Assembly (NCBI GenBank): GCA_030167125.1
Contig: CP126531.1
Location: 496,001 to 560,000 of the forward strand
Origin: Rhodanobacteraceae bacterium
Lineage (GTDB): Bacteria > Pseudomonadota > Gammaproteobacteria > Xanthomonadales > Rhodanobacteraceae
Direction of reading: 5' to 3'
DNA length: 64,000 bases
The notes beneath the pieces were generated by a model. The model was not told the DNA's origin, did no database searches, and worked only from the letters and a program-made list of their open reading frames with translations. Each line of letters opens with the position of its first letter. Position 1 is the stretch's first letter. Shown here one piece after another: positions 11,862 to 20,555 of the stretch. Both the position numbers and the translations under genes were made by a program.

Positions 11862-13106
11862 ATGCGCACACCCTCCGTTCATCCCGGCTTCCATCTCGCA
11901 CAGGTCCGCTACGAGATACGCGGCGCACTGGCGCGCCACGCGCGCGCGCTGGAAGCCGCCGGGCACGCGGTGCTGAAGCTCAACATCGGCAATCCGGGCC
12001 GGTTCGGTTTTCGCGCGCCCGCGCACCTGACCGCCGCGATCACCGCGCATCTGGCTGACAGCGATGCGTATGGCCACGAGCAGGGCCTGGAATCCGCGCG
12101 CGAGGCGATCGTGGCGCAGCAGCGCCAGCGTGGCATCGAGGTGCCCGGCATCGAACGCGTGTTCATCGGCAACGGCGTCAGCGAGCTGATCGACCTGGCC
12201 CTGCGCGCGCTGCTGAACAACGGCGACGAAGTGCTGCTGCCCGCGCCCGATTACCCGCTGTGGAGCGCCGCGACCATCCTCAATGACGGCGCGCCGCGCT
12301 ATTACGCATGTCCTGCGTCGCGCGCGCACCTGCCCGATCCGGACGAGATCGAGTCGCTGTGCAGCGCGCGCACGCGCGCGATCGTGCTGATCAATCCCAA
12401 CAATCCGACCGGCGCGTGCTACCCGCGCGAACTGCTGGAACGGATCGTCGCGATCGCCGAGCGCCGCGGTTTGTTGTTGCTGTCCGACGAGATCTACGAC
12501 GACATCCGCTACGACGGGGCGGCGTTCACGCCGCTGGCCTCGCTCGCGGGCGATCTGCCGTGCGTGACCTTCGCGGGACTGTCGAAGGTGCACCGCGCCT
12601 GCGGTTTCCGGATCGGCTGGGCGACGCTGTCGGGGGATGCCGCGCGCGTCGACGCGTATCGCGACGCCTTGCAGTTGCTCGCGGCGCTGCGTTTGTGCGC
12701 CAACGTGCCCGCGCAATGGGCCATCGAGCCTGCGCTGGCCGGGCCAGACACGATCACCGCACTGACCGCGCCCGGTGGACGCCTGTACGAATCGCGCCGC
12801 GCGGCGTTGGAATGCATCGCGCGCAGCGAATTGCTCGAATGCGTCGCACCGGAAGGCGCGCTGTACGCGTTCCCGGCGGTACGTGCCGATGTGCTGCCCG
12901 ACTTCGACGACAACGCCTTCGCGATGCGCCTGCTGGACGAGGAGCACGCGCTGGTGGTGCCGGGTTCCAGCTTCAACCTGCAAGCGAGCCGGCATTTCCG
13001 GATCACGCTGTTGCCGGAAGCGGGCGAGATCATCGACGTGTTCGCGCGGATCGAGCGGGTGCTCGCGCGCATGGCGGACGAGCAACCGGAATCGAAGGTC
13101 GCCTGA
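11862..13106 (+). CDS. alaA: AlaA-type aminotransferase (PLP, class I)
   Basis: A 414-residue class I/II PLP-dependent aminotransferase, closely parallel to E. coli AlaA, which makes alanine from pyruvate and glutamate. Matching segments are YEIRG, LKLNIGNPGRFGF, IGNGVSELI, VPAPDYPLW-like LPAPDYPLWSAA, INPNNPTGA, SDEIYDDI and the PLP lysine in GLSKVHRACGFRIGW. The end of the frame also matches (EHALVVPGSSFN). I chose ATG 11862 from the family N-terminus; the frame is open far upstream but that part is antisense to rsgA. The stop TGA overlaps the next start by one base (TGATG). Confidence 0.87.
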   Translation: MRTPSVHPGFHLAQVRYEIRGALARHARALEAAGHAVLKLNIGNPGRFGFRAPAHLTAAITAHLADSDAYGHEQGLESAREAIVAQQRQRGIEVPGIERVFIGNGVSELIDLALRALLNNGDEVLLPAPDYPLWSAATILNDGAPRYYACPASRAHLPDPDEIESLCSARTRAIVLINPNNPTGACYPRELLERIVAIAERRGLLLLSDEIYDDIRYDGAAFTPLASLAGDLPCVTFAGLSKVHRACGFRIGWATLSGDAARVDAYRDALQLLAALRLCANVPAQWAIEPALAGPDTITALTAPGGRLYESRRAALECIARSELLECVAPEGALYAFPAVRADVLPDFDDNAFAMRLLDEEHALVVPGSSFNLQASRHFRITLLPEAGEIIDVFARIERVLARMADEQPESKVA

Positions 13107-13717
13107 TGGCAGCCGGTTTTCTTGCGCTGGGCGATTCCTACACCATCGGCGAAGGCGTGGCGCCCGATGAACGCTGGCCCGTGCAACTGGCCGCGCGATT
13201 GCGCGAGGACGGCATCGATATTGCCGATCCGCAAATCATCGCGACGACCGGCTGGACCACCGACGAACTTGCGTCGGCGCTGGACGCGGCTTCGTTCGCG
13301 CCGCCGTACGGTCTGGTGACGTTGCTGATCGGCGTCAACGACCAGTATCGCGGGCGGCCGCTGGACGAGTACCGCGCGCAGTTCCGCGATCTGCTGCAAC
13401 GCGCGATCCATCTCGCCGGCGGCAATGCCGCGCACGCCGTCGTGGTATCGATTCCCGATTGGGGGGTCACGCCATTCGCCGCGCGCGAAGGCCGGGACGC
13501 TGCGCGCGTCGCGCGCGAGATCGACGCGTTCAACGCCGCGGCGTGTGCGGAGGCCGGCGGTAAGGGCGCGCACTGGGTCGATGTCACCACGCTCTCGCGC
13601 GCACCCGGATCGCGCGATGAACTGGTGGCCGACGGCCTGCATCCCTCGGGCGCGCAGTACGCACGCTGGACCGCGGCGATCGCTCTGGCGGCACGTGCCG
13701 CCTTGATGGATCCTTGA
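13106..13717 (+). CDS. SGNH/GDSL hydrolase
   Basis: A 203-residue SGNH-fold esterase or lipase without a signal peptide. Block I is LALGDSYTIGEG with the nucleophile Ser near residue 10. Block III is LLIGVNDQYRG, and the catalytic Asp-His pair is in VADGLHPSGAQY near residue 180. The start overlaps the stop of the aminotransferase gene, which suggests translational coupling. The substrate is not evident. Confidence 0.85.
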   Translation: MAAGFLALGDSYTIGEGVAPDERWPVQLAARLREDGIDIADPQIIATTGWTTDELASALDAASFAPPYGLVTLLIGVNDQYRGRPLDEYRAQFRDLLQRAIHLAGGNAAHAVVVSIPDWGVTPFAAREGRDAARVAREIDAFNAAACAEAGGKGAHWVDVTTLSRAPGSRDELVADGLHPSGAQYARWTAAIALAARAALMDP

Positions 13718-13736
13718 GTCGTCATGGTGCCGGGTT

Positions 13737-13845
13737 TTTCTTCCCCCTTCGCTTGCGAAGGGGGAATGAGGGGGATGGCCTTTGCAACGCGCGGCGGCAT
13801 CCCCCCGGCGCTTCGCGCCGACCCCCTTCCTACGGAAGGGGGTGA
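13737..13845. repeat. Palindromic repeats between SGNH gene and lspA
   Basis: Two hairpins. The first has arms TTCCCCCTTCGC (13741-13752) and GCGAAGGGGGAA (13755-13766), followed by TGAGGGGGATGGC. The second has arms ACCCCCTTCC (13821-13830) and GGAAGGGGGT (13834-13843). Related copies are at 33213-33250 and 55241-55370. They fill most of the roughly 200-bp gap before lspA. Confidence 0.8.
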
Positions 13846-13915
13846 GTTCGCGTGCCGTTATCATGCGCGCTCCATCTGAGTGTGTTATCCCGTCGCGCAA
13901 ACAGGACGTCGAATC

Positions 13916-14419
13916 TTGAGCCTCCCCAAACCCAACGCGCTGCCGTGGTTGATCGTTTCCTTGCTGGTAATTGGCCTGGACCAGATCACCAAGGCCGCGG
14001 TGCGCCACGCCTTGATTCCGTACATGCCGCACCAGGTCATCCCGCACGTACTGAACTGGACGCTGGCGTTCAATCGCGGTGCGGCTTTCAGCTTCCTGGA
14101 AGACGCGTCGGGATGGCAGACGTGGCTGTTCGGTGGTCTCGCGGTGGCCGTGTGCATCGGCTTGGCCGTGTGGCTGGCGCGCACGCCACGCCGCGACTGG
14201 CGCGCCGCGCTGCCGGTCGCGCTGATCATCGGCGGCGCGCTGGGCAACCTGATCGACCGCGTGATCCACGGCCAGGTCACCGATTTCATCCAGGTCTATT
14301 GGCACACGTGGTCGTTCCCGGCCTTCAACGTGGCCGATTCGTCGATCACTGTGGGCGCGGTGTTGTTGATTGCTTTCGGGCTCTTCGGTGGACATCAACG
14401 CGAGACGCCGCAACAATAG
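13916..14419 (+). CDS. lspA: Lipoprotein signal peptidase (signal peptidase II)
   Basis: An inner-membrane aspartic protease that cleaves the signal peptide of prolipoproteins. It has about 167 residues with four hydrophobic segments. The conserved stretches are [25 protein letters not shown], the catalytic GNLIDRV and [12 protein letters not shown] take TTG 13916 as the start because AGGA lies about ten bases upstream and the protein then begins [11 protein letters not shown], like relatives. An in-frame GTG at 13880 would add 12 residues. In many Gammaproteobacteria lspA follows ileS directly; here they are 6.6 kb apart. Confidence 0.93.
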   Translation: MSLPKPNALPWLIVSLLVIGLDQITKAAVRHALIPYMPHQVIPHVLNWTLAFNRGAAFSFLEDASGWQTWLFGGLAVAVCIGLAVWLARTPRRDWRAALPVALIIGGALGNLIDRVIHGQVTDFIQVYWHTWSFPAFNVADSSITVGAVLLIAFGLFGGHQRETPQQ

Positions 14420-14508
14420 GCGGCTGTCGTGCCTGCGTGATCGATGCCCGCGGCACGGGACGGCGCCCGGATCGCCGCCGGCAATCCCCTGAATCACGAG
14501 GCTCCTGC

Positions 14509-15675
14509 ATGAATTTTCACGAATATCAGGCCAAGCAATTGTTTGCCGAATTCGGCATCGCGGTGCCGCCCGGCAAGGTCGCGTCGACGCCCGCCGAAGC
14601 GGTCGAAGCCGCGCGCGCATTGGGTGGCGAGCAGTGGATGGTGAAGGCGCAGATCCACGCGGGCGGGCGCGGCAAGTCCGGCGGCGTGAAGTTCTGCGAC
14701 TCGCTGGACAAGGTGAAGGCCGCGGCCGAAGGCATGCTCGGCAAGAGCATGGAAACCTACCAGTCGGGCGGCCGCGCGCTGCCGGTCAACCTGGTGCTGG
14801 TCACCGAAGCCACCGACATCGCGAAGGAGTTGTATCTCTCGACGCTGGTCGATCGCGGCACCAAGGCCGTCACCTTCATCGCGTCCGCACGTGGCGGCGT
14901 GGACATCGAACAGGTCGCGCGTGAAACGCCGGAGGAAATCCACACCGTCACGGTGAACTTCACCGAAGGCCTGCAACCCTACCAGTGCCGCGAACTCGGT
15001 TTCGCGCTTGGTTTGAACGCCAAGCAGGTCAACCAGCTCTCGAAGATCATGCTGGGCCTGTACAAGCTGTTCAACGCGAAGGACCTGTCGCTGGTGGAAT
15101 TGAATCCGCTGGCGATCGTGAAATCCGGCGACCTGATGGCGCTGGACGGCAAGGTCAACTCCGACGACAACGCCGAGTTCCGTCATCCGGACCTCGCCGC
15201 GATGCGCGACGTGTCGCAGGAAGACAAGGCCGAAGCCGAAGCCGCGGCCGAACACCTCAACTACGTCACGATGGACGGCAACATCGGCTGCATGGTCAAC
15301 GGCGCGGGCCTCGCGATGGCGACCATGGACGTGATCAAGCTGGCCGGTGGCGAACCGGCGAACTTCCTCGACGTCGGCGGCGGCGCGACGAAAGAGCGCG
15401 TCACCGCAGCGTTCAAGCTGATCCTGTCGTCGGACAAGGTGCGCTGCATCCTCGTCAACATCTTCGGCGGCATCGTGCGTTGCGATTTGATTGCGGAAGG
15501 CATCATCGCCGCGGTGAAAGAAGTTGGTTTGAAGATTCCGGTGGTCGTGCGCCTCGAAGGCACCAACGTCGAGAAGGGCCGCGAGTTGCTGGGCAATTCC
15601 GGCCTCAAGATCACGCCCGCGAACGATCTCAACGACGCCGCGCAGAAAGCGGTCGCGGCGGCGAAGGCTGCGTAA
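14509..15675 (+). CDS. sucC: Succinyl-CoA ligase, beta subunit
   Basis: The beta subunit of the TCA-cycle enzyme that converts succinyl-CoA to succinate with ATP or GTP formation. It has 388 residues. It starts [17 protein letters not shown], then has the ATP-grasp domain with [11 protein letters not shown] near residue 46. The C-terminal ligase domain carries [12 protein letters not shown] and [17 protein letters not shown]. The pair with sucD is operon-like, but the 112-bp gap between them holds a palindromic repeat. Confidence 0.97.
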   Translation: MNFHEYQAKQLFAEFGIAVPPGKVASTPAEAVEAARALGGEQWMVKAQIHAGGRGKSGGVKFCDSLDKVKAAAEGMLGKSMETYQSGGRALPVNLVLVTEATDIAKELYLSTLVDRGTKAVTFIASARGGVDIEQVARETPEEIHTVTVNFTEGLQPYQCRELGFALGLNAKQVNQLSKIMLGLYKLFNAKDLSLVELNPLAIVKSGDLMALDGKVNSDDNAEFRHPDLAAMRDVSQEDKAEAEAAAEHLNYVTMDGNIGCMVNGAGLAMATMDVIKLAGGEPANFLDVGGGATKERVTAAFKLILSSDKVRCILVNIFGGIVRCDLIAEGIIAAVKEVGLKIPVVVRLEGTNVEKGRELLGNSGLKITPANDLNDAAQKAVAAAKAA

Positions 15676-15683
15676 ACAAACGG

Positions 15684-15771
15684 GTTGGGGCGGGAGCAGC
15701 GTAGCGAATCCCGCCGTTTTCGATTGCACGAAGGCGGGACACGCTGCTTCGCAGCTCCTCCCGCCCTACAT
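15684..15771. repeat. Palindromic repeat inside the sucC-sucD gap
   Basis: GGGGCGGGAGCAGCGTAGCG (from about 15688) is mirrored by CGCTGCTTCGCAGCTCCTCC with CGCCC after it (to about 15766). The same family appears near 33330 as CGCTACGCTGCTCCCGCCCT. It separates two operon partners, so it might affect sucD expression or mRNA ends. Confidence 0.75.
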
Positions 15772-15787
15772 GAAGGGTTTCGACGTC

Positions 15788-16663
15788 ATGAGCGTACTGG
15801 TCAACAAAAATACGAAAGTCATCTGCCAGGGCTTCACCGGCCAGCAGGGCACCTTCCATTCGCAGCAGGCGCTGGATTACGGCACCAGGCTGGTCGGCGG
15901 CGTCACGCCCGGCAAGGGCGGCACCGAGCACATCGGCCTGCCGGTGTTCAACACCGTGCGCGATGCGGTCGATGAAACCGGTGCCGACGCCTCGGTGATC
16001 TTCGTGCCGCCGCCATTCGCGGCCGACGCGATCATGGAAGCAGCCGCCGGCGGCATCAAGGTGATCGTCGCGATCACCGAAGGCATTCCGGTGCTGGACA
16101 TGCTGCGCGTCAAGAACGTGCTGAAGGATTATCCCGACACCGTGCTGATCGGCCCCAACTGCCCCGGCATCATCACGCCCGGCGAATGCAAGATCGGCAT
16201 CATGCCCGGCCACATCCACCAGCCCGGCAAGGTCGCGATCGTATCGCGCTCGGGCACGCTGACGTACGAAGCCGTGTTCCAGACCACCAACGTGGGCCTC
16301 GGCCAGTCGACGGTGATCGGCATCGGTGGCGACCCGATCAACGGCATGAACTTCATCGATTGCCTGAAGCTGTTCCAGGACGACAAGCAGACCGAGGGCA
16401 TCATCATGGTCGGCGAGATCGGCGGCAGCGCCGAGGAAGAAGCCGCCGAGTTCATCGAGGAACACGTCACCAAGCCGGTGGTCGCGTTCATCGCCGGCGC
16501 ATCCGCGCCGCCCGGCAAGCGCATGGGCCACGCCGGCGCGATCATCTCCGGCGGCAAAGGCACCGCCGCGGCCAAGTTCGCGGCGCTGGAAAAGGCCGGC
16601 GTCACCACCGTGAAGTCGCCCGCGGATCTGGGCGCGACGCTGGCGGCGAAGATGAAGAGTTGA
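15788..16663 (+). CDS. sucD: Succinyl-CoA ligase, alpha subunit
   Basis: Partner of SucC. It has 291 residues. The N-terminus [18 protein letters not shown] aligns with E. coli SucD, so ATG 15788 is preferred over an upstream ATG at 15770 in the repeat. The CoA-binding Rossmann part contains GGVTPGKGG, and [17 protein letters not shown] follows. The phosphohistidine loop is [18 protein letters not shown] near residue 245. It is followed by a palindromic repeat and then nadE. Confidence 0.97.
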   Translation: MSVLVNKNTKVICQGFTGQQGTFHSQQALDYGTRLVGGVTPGKGGTEHIGLPVFNTVRDAVDETGADASVIFVPPPFAADAIMEAAAGGIKVIVAITEGIPVLDMLRVKNVLKDYPDTVLIGPNCPGIITPGECKIGIMPGHIHQPGKVAIVSRSGTLTYEAVFQTTNVGLGQSTVIGIGGDPINGMNFIDCLKLFQDDKQTEGIIMVGEIGGSAEEEAAEFIEEHVTKPVVAFIAGASAPPGKRMGHAGAIISGGKGTAAAKFAALEKAGVTTVKSPADLGATLAAKMKS

Positions 16664-16676
16664 TCGGAACTTCCAT

Positions 16677-16763
16677 TGTCGTCATTCCGGCGTAAGCCGG
16701 AATCCATTTTTGTTTTCACGCGAAAGCTCGAGATGGATCCCGGCTTACGCCGGGATGACGAGC
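16677..16763. repeat. CGTCATTCC-type palindromic repeat pair
   Basis: TCGTCATTCCGGCGTAAGCC with GGAATCCA (16679-16706) is inverted relative to TGGATCCCGGCTTACGCCGG with GATGACGA (16734-16762). Each half is also a small hairpin. Related single copies lie at 20502-20533 and 61847-61924. It lies directly upstream of nadE and contains no gene. Confidence 0.8.
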
Positions 16764-16778
16764 AAAAAAGATCGCGTC

Positions 16779-18449
16779 ATGGCTATTCTGAAATTCGCCC
16801 TCGCGCAGCACGATTTCCCGGTCGGCGCGGTCGCGGCCAATGCCGACCGCGTGCGCAAACTGATGCGCGAGGCGCGCGCGGGCGGCGCCGATTTGCTGGC
16901 ATGTCCGGAACTCGCGTTGAGTGGCTATCCGCCCGAAGACCTGTTGCTGCGGCCGAGTTTCCTGGCCGCGTGCCAGACTGAAATCGACGAGCTGGCGACG
17001 GAGTCGGACGATCTGGTTGCGGTGGTCGGCTTTCCGCACAGCGAAGGCGTGGTGTACAACGCGGCAGCGTTGTTGCGCGATGGACGCGCGGCGCAGGTCA
17101 CGCACAAGATCGCGCTGCCCAACTACGGCGTGTTCGACGACAAGCGCTGGTTCGAACCCGGGCACGCCGTGGCGGTGACGACGCTGAAAGGCGTCCGGGT
17201 CGGTGTGCTCGTCTGCGAAGACGTATGGCAGCCGGAGCCTACGGCGGCCGCGGCCAAGGCGGGTGCGGAAGTGATCGTCGTGATCAACGCGTCACCATTC
17301 GACATCGAAAAACAATCGCAGCGCGAGGCGGTACTTGCCGCACGCGCCAGGGAAACCGGTTGCGCGTTCGCCTACCTCAACATGGTCGGCGGCCAGGACG
17401 AGGTGGTGTACGACGGCGCTTCGCTGCTGGTGGACGGCGACGGTTCCATTGGCGCGCGCGCGCCGGCCTTCGTCGATGCGCTGCTGTGGGCGGAGTTCGA
17501 TCCCGCGTCGCGTCGCTGGACCGCGCAGGATTGGCCGCCTGTCGATGACCGCGCGCCCGAGGCGACGCTGTACGCCGCGCTCGTGCGGGGCGTACAGGAT
17601 TATGTCCGCAAGAACGGTTTCGAAGGCGTGTTGCTGGGATTGTCCGGCGGCATCGACTCGGCGCTGACGCTCGCGATCGCGGTCGATGCATTGGGCGCGG
17701 ACAAGGTCACCGCGGTGATGCTGCCATCGCGCTACACGTCGCAGCTTTCGCTGCGCGAAGCCCACGCGCAGGCGCGCACGCTGGGCGTCGAATACCTCGA
17801 CGTGCCGATCGCAGGCGTGGTCGATGCCGCCGCCGCGGCACTCGAACCGGCCTGCGGTGGACTCGGTGATCTCACCGCGCAGAACCTGCAGGCACGCAGC
17901 CGCGGGTTGCTGTTGATGGCGCTTTCCAACCAGACCGGCAAGCTGCTGCTCACCACCGGCAACAAGAGCGAGATGGCGGTGGGTTACGCGACGCTGTACG
18001 GCGACATGTGCGGCGGCTATGCGCCCCTGAAGGATGTGTACAAGACGCAGGTGTATGCGTTGGCACGCTGGCGCAATGGAGCCGGGAATGGGGAATGGGG
18101 AAAGCGGGCCCCCCGATCCGGCGAGTGTCCACAGTCCGATTCCCGATTCCCGATTCCCGTTGCAGTCATCGAACGCGCGCCTTCGGCCGAACTGCGCGCC
18201 GACCAGACCGACCAGGATTCATTGCCGCCTTACGACGTGCTGGACGGCATCCTGCGGCGCTGCATCGAAGGCGCCCAATCGCAGGCCGAGATCGTGGCCG
18301 CGGGTTACGACGCGGCCGACGTACAGCGCGTCGTGCGGATGCTCTACGCCAGCGAATTCAAGCGCCGGCAGTCGGCGCCCGGTCCGCGCGTGTCGACGTG
18401 CGCGTTCGGACGCGAGCGGCGCTACCCCATAAGCAATGGCTGGAGATAA
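16779..18449 (+). CDS. nadE: Glutamine-dependent NAD+ synthetase
   Basis: Amidates deamido-NAD to NAD using glutamine. It has 556 residues. The N-terminal nitrilase-type glutaminase has the triad Glu in CPELALSGYPPED, Lys in THKIALPNYGVFDD and Cys in VLVCEDVW. The C-terminal synthetase has the PPi loop LLGLSGGIDSALT near residue 285, then TTGNKSEMAVGY and YPISNGW. The start ATG 16779 (MAILKFALAQ) matches relatives. Oddity: between LARWRN and VIERAPSAEL lies an insert of about 26 residues rich in Gly, Pro and Ser. It is encoded by a palindromic repeat (18082-18160) of a different family from that in ileS. Confidence 0.94.
   Translation: MAILKFALAQHDFPVGAVAANADRVRKLMREARAGGADLLACPELALSGYPPEDLLLRPSFLAACQTEIDELATESDDLVAVVGFPHSEGVVYNAAALLRDGRAAQVTHKIALPNYGVFDDKRWFEPGHAVAVTTLKGVRVGVLVCEDVWQPEPTAAAAKAGAEVIVVINASPFDIEKQSQREAVLAARARETGCAFAYLNMVGGQDEVVYDGASLLVDGDGSIGARAPAFVDALLWAEFDPASRRWTAQDWPPVDDRAPEATLYAALVRGVQDYVRKNGFEGVLLGLSGGIDSALTLAIAVDALGADKVTAVMLPSRYTSQLSLREAHAQARTLGVEYLDVPIAGVVDAAAAALEPACGGLGDLTAQNLQARSRGLLLMALSNQTGKLLLTTGNKSEMAVGYATLYGDMCGGYAPLKDVYKTQVYALARWRNGAGNGEWGKRAPRSGECPQSDSRFPIPVAVIERAPSAELRADQTDQDSLPPYDVLDGILRRCIEGAQSQAEIVAAGYDAADVQRVVRMLYASEFKRRQSAPGPRVSTCAFGRERRYPISNGWR
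18082..18160 (+). repeat. In-frame palindromic element inside nadE
   Basis: The left arm CGGGAATGGGGAATGGGG begins at 18083. The right arm CCGATTCCCGATTCCCGATT continues CCCG, 18136-18159. These are inverted, imperfect and internally iterated. The element stays in frame and adds about 26 residues in the synthetase domain near the synthetase active-site loop. Confidence 0.85.
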
Positions 18450-18507
18450 CCGCGCGCGGACGTGGCTTCGAAGCTATTGAAGCCGATACCGCACGGCACC
18501 AACCGTT

Positions 18508-18566
18508 CCCCTCTCCCCCAAAACGGCTTCATCGTTTTGGGGGAGAGGGCAAAGGGTGAGGGGGAT
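18508..18566. repeat. CCCTCTCCCCC palindrome, nadE/bamD junction
   Basis: The 17-bp arms 18509-18525 and 18533-18549 are perfectly complementary (CCCTCTCCCCCAAAACG and its reverse), with a 7-nt loop. A tail GGGTGAGGGGGA follows. It sits between convergent nadE and bamD, so it may help end transcription on both sides, though no classic U-run is present. Confidence 0.85.
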
Positions 18567-18608
18567 CGCGCTGCGGGTTGTTATACGGCGCGGGTTTGGC
18601 GGTACGCG

Positions 18609-19451
18609 TCAATGCGCGCTCGTCAGCGGAATCAGGCGCCACGCCCACGTGTGGTGGTCGGGCCACTTGTTCGGGTTGCGCAGGTAGGGGTGATTCGGAT
18701 AGTTGAGCTTCAGCACCTGCGCGGCCTGGTCTGACAGCGTCTGCTGTCCCAGCAGGTGGTAGCTCTTGGCCAGCACCGCCAGCGCATCGGCCGATTCCGG
18801 CGAGCGCTGGTAATGCTCGATGATGTACTTGGCGCGGTCGGCCGCGGCTATGTAGGCTTTGCGCTGCAGGTAATATTCGGCGACGTTCAATTCCGACTGC
18901 GCCAACTGGTTGCGCAGGTAGATCATGCGCTGGCGCGCGTCGGCGGCGTAGCGCGTGTTCGGGAAGCGCGCGATCAACGTGTTGAAGTCGTCGAACGATT
19001 GCAGCACGTAACCCTGGTCGAAGCGCGACGGGCTGATCTTGGCCAGCTTCTGCATGCCGGTTTCGGTGCGGTCGAAGTTGATCAGGCCGCGCAGGTAGTA
19101 CGCGTAGGCGATGTGCTTCTGGGTCGGATAGGTCTTGATGAATTCGTTGATGGTCGAATACGCATCCTCGAACTTGTCGTCCTTGTACTGCGCGTACGCC
19201 AGCTCGATCTGCGATTGCTCGTTGTAGGCGCCGTACGGGAAGCGCGAAATCAGCTTCTGGTACACCGTCTCGGCCTCGCCCCAGTTGCCGTTCTGGGACA
19301 ATTCGTGCGCGCGCTGGTACAACTCCTCGACGCTCATGGTGTTGAGCGTGTCGCGCTTGCCGTGGTGGAACAGCGAGCAGGCGCCCACGGCAAACAGCAG
19401 CGGCAGGAACAAGGCGAATTTCAGCAGCGGGGCTAAGCGTCGGGATGGCAT
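18609..19451 (-). CDS. bamD: Outer-membrane assembly lipoprotein BamD
   Basis: Essential lipoprotein of the BAM complex that inserts beta-barrel proteins. It has 280 residues. The signal peptide ends in the lipobox VGAC with Cys25. Five TPR-like repeats follow, starting SVEELYQRAHELSQNGNW, and ISRFPYGAYNEQSQIELAYA is a family hallmark. The C-terminal part contains YLRNQLAQSELNVAEYYLQR. The start ATG 19451 fits the signal peptide; the frame is open much further upstream but that part is antisense to rluD and pgeF. It diverges from rluD, with 72 bp between them, as in many Gammaproteobacteria. Confidence 0.95.
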   Translation of the reverse strand: MPSRRLAPLLKFALFLPLLFAVGACSLFHHGKRDTLNTMSVEELYQRAHELSQNGNWGEAETVYQKLISRFPYGAYNEQSQIELAYAQYKDDKFEDAYSTINEFIKTYPTQKHIAYAYYLRGLINFDRTETGMQKLAKISPSRFDQGYVLQSFDDFNTLIARFPNTRYAADARQRMIYLRNQLAQSELNVAEYYLQRKAYIAAADRAKYIIEHYQRSPESADALAVLAKSYHLLGQQTLSDQAAQVLKLNYPNHPYLRNPNKWPDHHTWAWRLIPLTSAH

Positions 19452-19523
19452 CGGGCAAGTCTTTGCAAATGCGAACGGGCATGATAGCGGAATCCGCCCG
19501 GCCCAACCGGCACGGGGGCCGGC

Positions 19524-20492
19524 ATGGCTGAACGGTTGCGCGCGGAAGTTCCGGCCGATGGCGCCGGCCAGCGTTTCGACCAGATCCTGCCCGGAATGTT
19601 CCGGGGCTATTCGCGGGCGCATCTGGCGGCCGAGGTGAAGCGCGGGCGCATCCGGCTGGACGGCCGGGAAGTCGCGCCGCGCACGCTGGTTCGCGGCGGC
19701 GAGGCCGTGGAGTGGCAACGCGACGAGGCGCCGGTGCTGGCCGACAGGCCGCAGTCGATCGATCTCGACATCGTGTTCGAGGACGCCGACCTGCTGATCA
19801 TCGACAAGCCGGCGGGTCTGGTGGTGCATCCGGGCGCGGGCAACCGCGAAGGCACCTTGCTCAACGCGCTGCTGCACCACGATCCGGACCTGGCGCAGCT
19901 TCCGCGCGCCGGCATCGTGCACCGTCTCGACAAGGACACCTCGGGCCTGCTGGTGGTGGCGCGCACTCTGCCCGCGCAGACCGCACTGGTCGCGATGCTG
20001 GCCGCGCGCGACATCCACCGCCGCTACGCGGCGATCGTCAACGGCGTGCCGGTCGCGGGCGGCACGGTGGATGCGCCGCTCGATCGCCACCCGACCGATC
20101 GCCTGCGTCGCGCGGTGCGCGAAGGCGGGCGTCCCGCCGTCACGCATTACCGCGTGCGCGAGAAATTCCGCGCGCACGCGGTGCTGCAATGCGAGCTGGA
20201 ATCCGGCCGCACCCACCAGATCCGCGTGCACATGGCCCACGCGGGCTGGCCGCTCGTCGGCGATCCGTTGTACGGCCGTGGCCTGAAACTTCCGCGCGGC
20301 GCGACGCCGCGATTGGCCGACGCATTGCGCGGCTTCAGGCGCCAGGCGCTGCACGCCGAACACCTCACGTTCGCGCACCCGGTTTCGGGCGAAGCCTTGG
20401 CGTTCGACGCCGAACCACCGCGCGATTTCCTCGACCTGCTGGACGCGTTGCGTGAGGATTTGAAAGAGTCGGCTGGAAGCGGCGCGCCATGA
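19524..20492 (+). CDS. rluD: 23S rRNA pseudouridine synthase RluD
   Basis: Makes pseudouridines in helix 69 of 23S rRNA. It has 322 residues. An S4-like RNA-binding domain (YSRAHLAAEVKRGRIRLDG) precedes the catalytic domain with the signature HRLDKDTSGLLVVAR, which contains the catalytic Asp near residue 136. ESGRTHQIRVHMAHAGWPLVGDPLYG is a further family block. It is followed by pgeF, with a short palindromic repeat between them. This order (bamD divergent, rluD, pgeF) is widely conserved. Confidence 0.95.
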   Translation: MAERLRAEVPADGAGQRFDQILPGMFRGYSRAHLAAEVKRGRIRLDGREVAPRTLVRGGEAVEWQRDEAPVLADRPQSIDLDIVFEDADLLIIDKPAGLVVHPGAGNREGTLLNALLHHDPDLAQLPRAGIVHRLDKDTSGLLVVARTLPAQTALVAMLAARDIHRRYAAIVNGVPVAGGTVDAPLDRHPTDRLRRAVREGGRPAVTHYRVREKFRAHAVLQCELESGRTHQIRVHMAHAGWPLVGDPLYGRGLKLPRGATPRLADALRGFRRQALHAEHLTFAHPVSGEALAFDAEPPRDFLDLLDALREDLKESAGSGAP

Positions 20493-20501
20493 TTTACCTT
20501 T

Positions 20502-20533
20502 CGTCGTCATTCCCGCGCAAGCGGGAATCCAGT
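20502..20533. repeat. CGTCATTCC-type hairpin between rluD and pgeF
   Basis: TCGTCATTCCCGCGCAAGCG with GGAATCCA forms a hairpin (ATTCCCGC and GCGGGAAT). It is a single copy of the family paired at 16677-16763. Confidence 0.8.
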
Positions 20534-20555
20534 GTCTTTGCTTTCGGACTGCCCA

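Noticed and set aside
13880..13915. GTG start for lspA
   Set aside because: It has no ribosome-binding site, whereas AGGA precedes TTG 13916. Not excluded, but less likely.
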